Shown: positions 48,444 through 56,217 of the stretch, one piece after another
Layout: each line of letters opens with the position of its first letter
Position numbering within the stretch: position 1 is the stretch's first letter
Origin: Polyangia bacterium
GTDB taxonomy: Bacteria > Myxococcota_A > Polyangia > Nannocystales > Nannocystaceae
Assembly (NCBI GenBank): GCA_030430565.1
Contig: JAUIKS010000014.1
Location: forward strand, 186,001 to 250,000
DNA: 64,000 bases
Direction: 5' to 3'
The notes under the pieces: generated by a model
What the model was told of the DNA's origin: nothing
Databases searched by the model: none
What the model saw: the letters and a program-made list of their open reading frames with translations, nothing else
Made by a program: the position numbers and the translations under genes

Positions 48444-49757
48444 CTACGCGCAGCTCTCCAGCGTCGGCGTGGGTGTCGGCGTCGGCGTCAGCGCGTCGAG
48501 CTCGAGCGGCGCCGGGGGGGCTGCGAGCAGCTCGTCGAGCAGCGGGCGAAACGAGCTGCGCGCGCGCAGGCGGGCGAGGATCGACCACAACCCCCACTGC
48601 AGACGCGCGACCCAGATGTACGCGGGTGGCATGGCGATCGTGCGCGCGTTCGGGCTCGTCGGCCCGTTGAGCGCGAAGCCCTCGCGGACGTAGTCCTTGT
48701 CGACGCGGAAGCGCGTGGCGATGAGCGGTCGGTGCAGGTGCTCCATGGTCCGGTAGAAGTGATCGTAGTCGAATTTCTTGGGTCGCCCGACCACGCCGAG
48801 GGCGTTCACGGCCCGGCGGAAGCGCGGGCGATCGTCGTCGCGGACTGCGGTCGCGACCTCGCGCAGCGCGTCCGTCATCTCAGGCCCGAGCGCGCGCACG
48901 CAGCCGAAGTCGAGGAAGCCGACGGTCCCCGGCAGCCCGCCGCGGGGGAACAGGAAGTTCCCCGGGTGCGGATCGGCCTGGATCACGCCGAAGCCCAGGA
49001 GGCAGCGGTAGGTGAAGCGCACGAGCGTGGCCGCGACCGCGTCGCGGCGCGTTGGGTCGGCGTCGCGCTCGAGCGCGGCGAAGCGATCACCGTCGACCCA
49101 CGCGCTCGTCAGCACAGTCGCGGCGCAGCGCTCACGCAGGACCGCTGGCACCTGGACCTCGGGGTCGTCCGCGAACGCGTGCGCGAAGGCGAGCTGGGCA
49201 CGGGCCTCGCGCGGGTAGTCGCACTCCTCGACCAGGCGGCGGCGGAGCTCTTCGATGAGGGCGCGCCCGTCGACCGCGCTAGCCATCGAGGCGAGCGACG
49301 AGAGACGCCCGACCGCGCGCAGGTCGTCGGTGAAGGAGCGCGCGACCTCGGGGTACTGGACCTTGACCGCGACGGCGCGCCCGCGGACGCGGGCCCGGTG
49401 CACCTGCCCGATCGACGCCGCGGCCACCGGCTCCCAGTCGAAGTCGTCGAACGCGGCCTCGACCGGCATCTCAAGCGCGGCCTCGAGGACCGCGCGCGTG
49501 TCCGCCGGCGACATCCCGCGTTGACCCGTCTGCAGCGCGGCGAGCTGCGCCTGCACGGGCTCGGGGAGGGGCACGTCGAGGTACGAGACGATCTGGCCGA
49601 CCTTCATGGCCAGGCCCTTCATCTGGTCGAGCTGCGTGGTCAACAGCCCGCCGAGCTCGAGGTCTCGCGGGCCGACGCGCCGGCGCAGCAGCCGGCGACC
49701 CGCGAGCCTCCCGGCGGTCCAGGCGACGCCCAATACAGACGGCTTCTCGGTGCTCAT
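48444..49757 (-). CDS. ABC1/UbiB-family atypical kinase-like protein
   Basis: A 437-residue member of the ABC1/AarF/UbiB family. It has the signature KxGQ motif (LAMKVGQIVS), the Ala-rich nucleotide loop AAASIGQVHRA, catalytic Lys in AVKVQYP, DPHPGNFLF and DFGCV. The KxGQ and Ala loop distinguish these ATPases, which act in ubiquinone and lipid metabolism, from ordinary kinases. The C-terminus is Pro/Thr-rich. TACGTA lies four nt before the ATG. Its TetR partner suggests control by a lipophilic ligand (inference). Confidence 0.9.
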   Translation of the reverse strand: MSTEKPSVLGVAWTAGRLAGRRLLRRRVGPRDLELGGLLTTQLDQMKGLAMKVGQIVSYLDVPLPEPVQAQLAALQTGQRGMSPADTRAVLEAALEMPVEAAFDDFDWEPVAAASIGQVHRARVRGRAVAVKVQYPEVARSFTDDLRAVGRLSSLASMASAVDGRALIEELRRRLVEECDYPREARAQLAFAHAFADDPEVQVPAVLRERCAATVLTSAWVDGDRFAALERDADPTRRDAVAATLVRFTYRCLLGFGVIQADPHPGNFLFPRGGLPGTVGFLDFGCVRALGPEMTDALREVATAVRDDDRPRFRRAVNALGVVGRPKKFDYDHFYRTMEHLHRPLIATRFRVDKDYVREGFALNGPTSPNARTIAMPPAYIWVARLQWGLWSILARLRARSSFRPLLDELLAAPPAPLELDALTPTPTPTPTLESCA

Positions 49758-49767
49758 AAAATACGTA

Positions 49768-49791
49768 TGACCACTTTAGGCAAATTGGTCA
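49768..49791. promoter_or_regulatory. inverted repeat TGACCA-N12-TGGTCA upstream of ABC1-tetR
   Basis: Perfect 6-bp arms, 11 bp upstream of the ABC1 start and overlapping the likely promoter. Probable operator of the TetR encoded second in this operon. Confidence 0.6.
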
Positions 49792-50071
49792 AATGGGAAA
49801 AGGGCGCAAAAATTTGGGAGTATGCTCAGGTAGGGCGCTGCTCTGAGCGACAGCGAACCTCATGCCGGCGGCCCGCCGCCGGCGTAGTTACCTGTCCTCA
49901 CGGACATCTCCGCCCACCAACCGATTCGTCATCGGGCAGGCGGCGCTCGAGGCCGCGCGCGAGACGATGCACGCGCGACGTCGAGCCCCTCGAGGTGGGG
50001 CCGAACCTCGTCGCTCGATCGCTGCGGCGGAGCAACGTGATGCGTCACCGCCCCGCGAGGGGTCGTTACGA
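49792..50071. other. intergenic stretch, nothing further identified
   Basis: About 280 bp between the ABC1 operon promoter and the next stop. Short frames exist on both strands without codon bias. A GC-rich inverted repeat (CCGGCGG/CCGCCGG) lies near 49864-49880. Confidence 0.4.
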
Positions 50072-50473
50072 TCAGGCGAAGAGCGACACAAGGCAGACCC
50101 CGGCCATCACCAGCAGCACCACGCCCGCGCCCTGGAACCCGCGGTCGCCTTTGGACTCCGCCATCGATAGGGAGCGCAGGCCGATCGCGGGACACAGCAG
50201 CGACGCCGTGATCTTTAGGCTCAGGAGGTAACCGTAGATCGTGAGCGCCACGGCTGGTCCCGACCACACCTGATGAAACGTGATGATCGTGATGGCTGGC
50301 CACAGCTCGAGCGAGAAGCTTCGGGTGATGACCCCGGGCGGCCCCTCGCCGTGGAGGCGCGTGAAGAACACGCGCCACATGGCGGGCTGGATGATGTGGG
50401 ACAGCCCCATCAGGACAAAGGCCAAGGCGAGCAGCGCCTCGACGGCGGCGGCGCTTTCGGGTGTGGTCAACAT
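50072..50473 (-). CDS. four-TM membrane protein of unknown function
   Basis: A 133-residue polytopic membrane protein with about four hydrophobic segments (LLALAFVLMGLSHII, ELWPAITIITFHQVW, VALTIYGYLLSLKI, VVLLVMAGVCLVSLF). GGAG precedes ATG 50473. It overlaps the 68-residue membrane protein upstream by 7 bp, which in turn overlaps a TetR gene by 4 bp, so the three form a tightly coupled unit. No family is recognised. Confidence 0.72.
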   Translation of the reverse strand: MLTTPESAAAVEALLALAFVLMGLSHIIQPAMWRVFFTRLHGEGPPGVITRSFSLELWPAITIITFHQVWSGPAVALTIYGYLLSLKITASLLCPAIGLRSLSMAESKGDRGFQGAGVVLLVMAGVCLVSLFA

Positions 50474-50673
50474 CGGGGAGCTCCGGAGGTTTGAGCGTGG
50501 TAGCGACGAAGGATCCGCGCCGTGAGGGCGAGGGCGAGGCCGACGCCCACAGCAGCCGGGAACATCCACAAGAGACCGCGCTCGCGCAGCCAGGCGCCGA
50601 TCGTGAGCACCAGCGACCACTTGATCACCAGGTATCCGACCAGCAGGAGCCAACGACGGCGGCCGGCGGTCAC
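50467..50673 (-). CDS. small two-TM membrane protein
   Basis: A 68-residue protein from GTG 50673 with two hydrophobic helices (LLLVGYLVIKWSLVLTIGAWL and LWMFPAAVGVGLALALTA) and basic ends. Its start overlaps the TetR stop (GTGA) and its end overlaps the next membrane protein, indicating translational coupling. The function is unknown, perhaps a small transporter subunit. Confidence 0.7.
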   Translation of the reverse strand: MTAGRRRWLLLVGYLVIKWSLVLTIGAWLRERGLLWMFPAAVGVGLALALTARILRRYHAQTSGAPRC

Positions 50674-51245
50674 GCGCCCTCCGAGTCCAGGACAGCCTGC
50701 AGCAAGCGCTCGACGAGCGGCCCCGCTGGCGTGGGATGGGGGGACAGCGCGCGCTGCGTGAGGATGCCCAGCAGGCTCACTTGGAAGAAGCGGGCCTCGA
50801 GCGCCGGCTCGGCCCGCTCCGCGAACAGCGAGATCCAGTCCTTAGAGGCAGGTGTTATGAATCCGCCCGCGAGCTCCCGGATGGTGTCGTCTGTCAGCGC
50901 GCGAAGATAGAGGCGAAACCGCGACGGGTTCGCGTCGGCGTCAGCCGCGATCGCGCGCGCCCACCAGCGCAGCCTGTCCGCCGCCTCGAGCCCCGACGGC
51001 AGCTGCTTCGCCAGCGCGGTCATGTGCTCGATTCGCGTGGCGAGGACCGCGGCGATGAGGTCGCGCTTGGTGGGAAAATAGTGATGGACGAGGCCCTTTG
51101 AGCTCCCGGCCCGACGCGCGATCGAGGCGATCGAGGCGTTCTTGAAGCCAACCTCAGCGAACAATTCGAGCGCGGCCTCCAGCACGCGTCGTCGCCCTTC
51201 ATCGCGTTGACGTTGCCGCTGACTGGTGTTGTCGGAGGCGCTCAC
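50670..51245 (-). CDS. TetR/AcrR-family regulator
   Basis: A 191-residue regulator starting at GTG 51245. The HTH is typical (FKNASIASIARRAGSSKGLVHHYFPTKRDL, about 35-64, read in pieces). An imperfect palindrome ending GACCGGTCA lies just upstream. It heads the coupled unit with two membrane proteins and is likely a self-regulating repressor of that unit; the GST gene upstream on the same strand may belong to the same regulon. Confidence 0.9.
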   Translation of the reverse strand: MSASDNTSQRQRQRDEGRRRVLEAALELFAEVGFKNASIASIARRAGSSKGLVHHYFPTKRDLIAAVLATRIEHMTALAKQLPSGLEAADRLRWWARAIAADADANPSRFRLYLRALTDDTIRELAGGFITPASKDWISLFAERAEPALEARFFQVSLLGILTQRALSPHPTPAGPLVERLLQAVLDSEGA

Positions 51246-51262
51246 GGGTCGAGTATAGCCAC

Positions 51263-51280
51263 TGACTGAACGACCGGTCA
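51263..51280. promoter_or_regulatory. imperfect palindrome TGACTGAACGACCGGTCA
   Basis: An 18-bp sequence symmetric at 12 of 18 positions, 18 bp upstream of the TetR start. The TGAC...GTCA ends are typical of TetR operators. Confidence 0.5.
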
Positions 51281-51371
51281 ATGAGTTTTTATGCGCGAGA
51301 ACGACCCCGCACCCGATGTCGTTTCGCGGCTCCACCGACATCCTCGCGCGCGTGGTGCTCGCGCGCGACGC

Positions 51372-52229
51372 CTAGATTGACCTGATGAGGGCCCAGCCGA
51401 GCAGGCCGAGCAGACCGAGCAGCGCGAGCGCCATCACCACCAACACGGCCGGCAGCTTCGCGGCGAGCACCGGCAGTAAACGCTGGGGTCGAAAGCGCTC
51501 CCAGACATCGGCCTTCCGGAACGAGGGCCGCTGCTTCATGGCGCGATACCAGCGGGTTAACTCAGGCCGCCCCTCCAACGGCGCCTCTCCTCGCATCCGC
51601 GAGCGCCCCACGGTGATGGTCCAGACGACATCGGCGATGCTGTAGCCTGCGCCGACGAATTCGCGACCCAGCAGGTGCGCGTCCAAGGCGTCGAGGGCTG
51701 CGCCTAGCTGCTTCTGTAAGTTGCGGTGAAGCTCGGGGTCCGCGGTGCCCCGCAGGAAGTCTTCGATGTCGTGGATCTTATTGTCGTAGGCCTCTGTCAG
51801 CTCGGTCGGCGCCGACCGCCGCTGCTTTCGCAACGCGGCGAGCCGCCGCTCGTTCCCCCAGCGACCCACCCGTCGAAGCCGAGGTGACCCATAGGCCAGC
51901 AACCGCTCGGGTAGATCGTAGGCCCGCTCGACCCACTCGTCGACGAGCTCGCGCTCACGTGGCTCTTCGGGGATGAGCCTCGGTCCGTCGAAGAGCTCGT
52001 CCAGCTGGCTTAAGATCTCACGGGAGTCGGGCAAGCTCGTCCCGTCGACCACGAGCGTCGGCACGGTCCCGCCATGGTTCAGGCGCATATACCAAGGCTG
52101 GTACGACTCGCACATAGGCGGGCCCGCCATCACGTAGATCGATTCGAAGTCGACGCCTTTCTCAACGAGCCCGAGGCGGGCGACCTGGCTGTAGAATGAA
52201 GGGGGCACGTGGTAGAGGGTGGCGACCAT
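51372..52229 (-). CDS. glutathione S-transferase-like protein with C-terminal membrane anchor
   Basis: A 285-residue protein. The N-terminal thioredoxin-like domain (LYHVPPSFYSQVARLGLVEKGVDF...VPTLVVDGTSLPDSREI, read in pieces) carries the VPTL cis-Pro and DSREI blocks of GSTs. A helical domain of about 150 residues follows (FVGAGYSIADVVWT is the N-capping region). The last 25 residues form a hydrophobic helix (VLVVMALALLGLLGLLGWALI), giving a tail-anchored layout like eukaryotic GDAP1. ATG 52229 begins the family homology. It may detoxify membrane electrophiles. Confidence 0.83.
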   Translation of the reverse strand: MVATLYHVPPSFYSQVARLGLVEKGVDFESIYVMAGPPMCESYQPWYMRLNHGGTVPTLVVDGTSLPDSREILSQLDELFDGPRLIPEEPRERELVDEWVERAYDLPERLLAYGSPRLRRVGRWGNERRLAALRKQRRSAPTELTEAYDNKIHDIEDFLRGTADPELHRNLQKQLGAALDALDAHLLGREFVGAGYSIADVVWTITVGRSRMRGEAPLEGRPELTRWYRAMKQRPSFRKADVWERFRPQRLLPVLAAKLPAVLVVMALALLGLLGLLGWALIRSI

Positions 52230-52423
52230 AGGGGCGCTCCGGGGCGCGGTGATTCGATGGCCCGCGATGCGCAGGCACCCGAGAGCGTCGGCTGTCCGCG
52301 AGTTCCTAGCAAGCACAGTCTCCAACACGACCTTCACGCGGGGGAGTCGTCGGTCGACCCACGTCCATCGTGCTCGCTGGTCGACCGCGCCGACTCGCGC
52401 AAGATTCGCTATCGTGGCCAGCG

Positions 52424-53653
52424 ATGGGTGAACGCTGGCAAGTCACGCAGGAGCGCCTCGCGGTCCGGGGGCGGCTCCCCTTCATGCCGCCGACGTGCGC
52501 AGCGCTGTTAATCGATCACGGGCGCTGGTCGGTCGAGGAGGCGCTCGCGCGTACCCGTCGCCCGCGCGGCGACTGGCGCCCGAGGGTGCTCGAGACGCTC
52601 GCTGCGCGACTCGATCAAGCCGCCATCGAGCGTTTGCTCGCGGATGAGCGCGCGCTGCCCCAGCCGCTCTGGATCGAGAGCGCTCCGGGCTTCGCCGGGC
52701 TGTTGCTGCGGCTCGGCGAGCTCGCCGGGCCTGCGCGCGCGCTCACGGCCTGGCGCGCGCTGCCCGACTCGGTGCGCGTGCTGTTGGCGCCGACGGCGGT
52801 CACGCTCGCGCGCGCGGCTGGTGACGCCGCGGCGCTCCCCCGGATCGTTGAGCACGCGGTCGAACACGCAGGGCTCTGTGATCGCGTCGTCGAATCCGCC
52901 GAGATCCTGTTCGGGTTATTGCCCCTCGCGCCGGCGCCGCGCCGTGTTGCGATCATCGACGCGACGATCGAGCGCGTCTACGACGAGGACTTCCCGATCA
53001 CCGCCGCGCATTGGCGCTCGATCGCTGCGGTCGACATGCCGCGGGCGCGCGCGGTCGCCTACCGCGAGCGGCTCGCGTATCCGCGGGCTTGGCGGCTCGC
53101 GGCGATCTCTTGGCACCTCAGCGGCAGCGCGCGGGAGCGGGCGCTCGCGGACTGGCTCGTGGCCTGCGAGGAGCTCGTCGCCGACGGCTTCTCGCTGCGG
53201 GGAAACGTGATCCCGACGCCGCTGCCGCCGGTGCTCTTGGCTTCGACCCTCGAGCTGCTCCGGCGACGCGCCCACGGGCTCGATCGAGCGTACGTCCTGC
53301 TCGCGCTCGCGCCGGCGCACCCCGAGCTGCGCGACGAGGCCGCGCACGCCGTCGCGCGGATCCATCGACTCCACCGCGCGCTCGCATGGATCCTCCACGA
53401 CGCGAGCTTCGATCCGGCGGGGCGACGCGCTCGTGCTCGTGAGTGCGTCGCTACGCTCCGCGGGACGTCGCTCTGGGCGCGCGTACGAGGTGACCCCGAG
53501 GACTTCTGGAACCTGCAGCGCGCGTGGCTTGGGTGGGAGGCCGAGACGCTCGCGCGCGCCGAGTGGTGCGCGCGCGCGATAGCGATGCTCCCGCTCGAGG
53601 CGGCCGCGCCGGCGCTCGACGGGCTGCTCGAAGACCTCGCGCGAGGGCGATAG
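52424..53653 (+). CDS. large helical protein of unknown function
   Basis: A 409-residue soluble protein, Arg/Ala/Leu-rich and apparently all-helical, with HEAT/TPR-like repeating character but no clear consensus. No signal or TM segment. TATCGT lies eight nt before ATG 52424. It ends 7 bp from the convergent CHAT gene. Its family is not recognised. The position beside a CHAT protein raises the chance of a functional pair (inference). Confidence 0.65.
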   Translation: MGERWQVTQERLAVRGRLPFMPPTCAALLIDHGRWSVEEALARTRRPRGDWRPRVLETLAARLDQAAIERLLADERALPQPLWIESAPGFAGLLLRLGELAGPARALTAWRALPDSVRVLLAPTAVTLARAAGDAAALPRIVEHAVEHAGLCDRVVESAEILFGLLPLAPAPRRVAIIDATIERVYDEDFPITAAHWRSIAAVDMPRARAVAYRERLAYPRAWRLAAISWHLSGSARERALADWLVACEELVADGFSLRGNVIPTPLPPVLLASTLELLRRRAHGLDRAYVLLALAPAHPELRDEAAHAVARIHRLHRALAWILHDASFDPAGRRARARECVATLRGTSLWARVRGDPEDFWNLQRAWLGWEAETLARAEWCARAIAMLPLEAAAPALDGLLEDLARGR

Positions 53654-53660
53654 CGCTCTC

Positions 53661-55298
53661 CTACTTCGCGTCATTCGCTTTGCAGATCACCAACGAATCC
53701 TCCACCGTTTGTTGCGGGCACCACGTCTCCAGCGACCATATGAACCCGGGCTCCCCGTACTCGCTCTTCGCGTCAATCGCTGCCTTTTTTGTGCTGTAGG
53801 GGCCGAGCGCGAGCTTGTAGGTGCCGTCTTTCTTGTAGATAAAGGCCTTATAATTCGCGTTGACGGCTTTCTTCAGCTCCCACTCCGCGCGGGCTAGCGT
53901 CTTGTCGGTCGAGATCTGCGCGACCCAGCCTTGTTTGGGGGGTGGGGGCTCGTCCTGCGTCGTCGCGCCCCCGCTGGTCGCGCCTGATTCGCTCTCGCTA
54001 CCGGATGCGCTCGACTCCGAGCCACCGCTCACAATCGGGTGACATCCTCCGCGCATAATGAGAAATAGCGTGAACGCAGCGAGCAATATCGTCGCTACGA
54101 TCACCACGATCCACGCACGATTCGGAGGATCGCGGTCTCGCACCGGCTCTGGCACTAGCACTGGCGCTGGCGCTGGCTTTGGCTCTGGTACTGACTCCGG
54201 CTCGGGTGCTGGCTCCGGCTCCGGCTCCGGCTTCGGCTCCGGGAACAGCGGCGTCGAGTCCCCGTTCTCGACGCGCGCGTAGTACTGCATGATGGATCCA
54301 CCCGGCAGGCTCTTGGCCGCGAGAAACGCTCGCTCGAGGCTCAGCCTCTCCACGAGAAGCGCGCGGTACAGCCCATCCGCGAAGATCTCGGAGTCCGACG
54401 CCGAGAGCAGATACCGGGGGGCGATCACGGCCTGAAAATTTCGATCGTGCAGGGTTAAGGCCATGCTGCCCCCCGGCTCCCTGGCGCCGTCGCCCGCCGA
54501 GCAGACCGAGAGCACGATCAGCTTGAGCTGGTGAACGAAGCGGTGGATCGAATCCGCGAACCGACCGGCGCCGACCGACACGACCTCTCGATCCTCGTCG
54601 AGCAGGCGAAGCTGGTCTCCTACGGGGTGTGACTCCGCGCCGTGACAGAGCACGTGTAGTACGTCGAAGGGGCGCTCCGCGCCCGCGAGCGTTCGCGTGA
54701 TCGACTCGAGCGAGGCGTTGTCCAGCACCTGAAGGCACTCCTGGGGATCGAAGCCGGCGGCACGCGCCGCGCGGTGAATCGCGCGTCTATGCTCGTTGAC
54801 CCAGCTTGGCTTTACATCGGCGCACACCAGCAGGATCTGCGGGGGTACGCGACCCTGCGTGACATCAGGCTGCTCGCGCGCGCCGGTGCTACAACGAACG
54901 AGCACGTTTGTGCTTCCCCCCACGGTCTGGGTCTTACTGAGTCGAAGTAGCTCCCACGGCAGCGAGAATACACGCTCGTCGTCCGCGACGATGTTGAGGT
55001 GAACGATATCATCGCCGTGATTGTTCAGGATCCGCTGGCGCAACTCGCCCCATTTCGTGACCTTGACGAAGCGCTCCATCGTCTCGGACATCTCGATCGC
55101 CGCCGCTTCGTCGTGCGCGTCTTCGTTTGGCGAGACCTCCATTAATGACGCGATCGTCGCGTGAACCTCCTTCCAGCCCAGGGTCGTGTGCACCGGCTCA
55201 AATGGCGTCTGTCCCTCGTAAATCACCACCTCGTACTCGACGAGCTCAGCGCGACGAGCGACTGTCCTGAACTTGATCGAGATGTTTACGATCTGCAC
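53661..55298 (-). CDS. CHAT caspase-like protease fused to TM helix and SPOR domain
   Basis: A 545-residue protein from GTG 55298, six nt after TACGTT. Residues about 1-140 are a beta-rich CHAT-associated region. The CHAT domain (about 150-345) carries the catalytic dyad His219 (VLHVLCHGAE) and Cys266 (IVLSVCSAGDG). A Pro-Glu repeat linker (354-387), one TM helix (396-415) and a Ser/Gly spacer follow. A C-terminal domain of about 70 residues (WVAQISTD...YKLALGPYSTKKAA) resembles SPOR, the peptidoglycan-binding fold. The protease faces the cytoplasm and the SPOR domain the periplasm. The architecture suggests a cell-wall-sensing protease, and I know no described example. Confidence 0.84.
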   Translation of the reverse strand: MQIVNISIKFRTVARRAELVEYEVVIYEGQTPFEPVHTTLGWKEVHATIASLMEVSPNEDAHDEAAAIEMSETMERFVKVTKWGELRQRILNNHGDDIVHLNIVADDERVFSLPWELLRLSKTQTVGGSTNVLVRCSTGAREQPDVTQGRVPPQILLVCADVKPSWVNEHRRAIHRAARAAGFDPQECLQVLDNASLESITRTLAGAERPFDVLHVLCHGAESHPVGDQLRLLDEDREVVSVGAGRFADSIHRFVHQLKLIVLSVCSAGDGAREPGGSMALTLHDRNFQAVIAPRYLLSASDSEIFADGLYRALLVERLSLERAFLAAKSLPGGSIMQYYARVENGDSTPLFPEPKPEPEPEPAPEPESVPEPKPAPAPVLVPEPVRDRDPPNRAWIVVIVATILLAAFTLFLIMRGGCHPIVSGGSESSASGSESESGATSGGATTQDEPPPPKQGWVAQISTDKTLARAEWELKKAVNANYKAFIYKKDGTYKLALGPYSTKKAAIDAKSEYGEPGFIWSLETWCPQQTVEDSLVICKANDAK

Positions 55299-55307
55299 GG
55301 ATTGAAC

Positions 55308-55324
55308 GTATCATGACGTGATAC
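55308..55324. promoter_or_regulatory. inverted repeat GTATCA-TGACG-TGATAC at the CHAT gene promoter
   Basis: Perfect 6-bp arms that overlap the TACGTT -10-like hexamer (55305-55310 on the minus strand). A bound factor would block transcription of the CHAT gene. Confidence 0.55.
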
Positions 55325-55472
55325 GGGAATCGTCGCGGGATGCGGTCGATATCATCGCGCCGCGCGGATCCGCGAGTCAGGTGAGTCAGGTGAACGAGCG
55401 CGGACCTTGGTCGCCGCCGAGAACCACGAGTGGTCGCGCGCGGCGTGAGCTCGGGAGTCACGTCACGGTACG

Positions 55473-55777
55473 TCAAGGCTTCGGCGCCGCGGCACCTCGT
55501 ACCTCGCGCAGCATGACGACCAAGCCCCAGGTCGCTGGGAGCAGCGGCAGGGCGGCCGTCCACACGCCGGGGAAGGAGTGGAAGGTGCCAACAGCCCAAC
55601 GCTTGAGCAGCAGGATGGCGCCGGTGAGCCACATCGCCGGCGCGAGGAGAGGAAAGAGCTAGAGCACCAACCCGCCGGTCGAGGCGAAGGCGAAGATCAT
55701 CGCCGGCAGCGGGCCGCCCAACCAAAATAGCCGGCGCTGACGAAGGCCGCGATCAGGGGGACGACGACGGACGCCAT
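55473..55777 (-). pseudogene. degraded membrane-protein gene
   Basis: The reverse strand shows hydrophobic segments in shifted frames: MASVVVPLIAAFVSAGYFG, then after a frameshift GGPLPAMIFAFASTGGLVL, an in-frame TAG near 55660, and LFPLLAPAMWLTGAILLLKRW continuing to VVMLREVRGAAAPKP with a stop at 55475. Codon bias fits a former coding sequence. It is a small multi-TM protein inactivated by at least one frameshift and one stop. Confidence 0.6.
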
Positions 55778-55902
55778 CCGGCGCCTGTGACCCGGAAGAC
55801 GACGAGTAGGAGGAGGCACAGAGCGAGAACATCCCGCGTGCACCTCCGAAAATCGCAACGATTCTTCGCTCTTAGCTTAGAAGGCCCGAGTAGGCCGAGA
55901 AC
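55776..55902. repeat. right end of element B with integrase remnant and outer att core
   Basis: Matches 46275-46394. The former last codons of an integrase are recognisable (CCGGCGCCTG, TGACCCGGAAGACGACGAGTAG with a 2-bp deletion), then GAACATCCCGCGTG, CTTAGCTTAGAAGGCCCGA and the core GTAGGCCGAGAAC at 55890-55902. This is the outer right junction with the kinase gene. Confidence 0.82.
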
Positions 55903-56123
55903 ACCACGCCCATGCCGCCGCGCCCGAGCACCCGGAGGACGACGTAGCGCCCGAGCCGGCCCTCCCCGTCGCTGCGTTCGAGGCGCGTTGCGAGCGTAGG
56001 CGCGCCGAGTGGCGGCCGGGCGGTGAGGCCGGGTGAGAGCACGCGCGTCTCATCGCCCGTGGTCATCGCGAGCATGCGCGTCGCGGAGCTGTGCACGCTC
56101 TGTGGAGGGGGCTCTTTGGACAT
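55872..56123 (-). pseudogene. 5' part of the split Ser/Thr kinase gene
   Basis: From ATG 56123 the frame runs to LGRYVVLRVLGRGGMGVVFSAY, a complete kinase glycine loop, and then leaves the kinase at the att core (55902-55890), reading SGLLS and a stop inside element B. These 78 codons join in frame to 34936 and downward (DEELDRRVAIKL), restoring a normal kinase N-lobe. Alone it is a fragment of 83 residues without catalytic Lys, HRD or DFG. Confidence 0.92.
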
Positions 56124-56217
56124 GTCTGTGAAGACACGATTATTACACCGAGCCGCGCGCGCCGGGTGACCGCCGCTCGTCGCGGCCGACGCCAGGGCGT
56201 GAGGCGTGTGACCACGC

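Larger units (their letters stand above)
46382..55889. mobile_element. integrative element B (9,508 bp), integrase lost
   Basis: Lies between the internal core and the outer right core (55890-55902). Its left end shares CCCC...AACCTGG next to the core, and CCGTGG(A/C)ACATAGCGGG about 130-140 bp in, with element A. Its right end keeps only the last bases of an integrase gene like that of element A. Cargo: two TetR units, ABC1-type kinase-like protein, GST, membrane proteins, a helical protein and CHAT-TM-SPOR. It could move only with the recombinase of element A. Confidence 0.8.

Noticed and set aside
55246-55725. A 159-codon minus-strand frame
   Set aside because: It is out of frame with the hydrophobic segments of the degraded membrane protein and overlaps the CHAT promoter.
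34937-55889. Conjugative element or prophage
   Set aside because: No relaxase, type IV secretion, replication, terminase, portal or capsid gene was found in either element; only integrase and cargo are visible.
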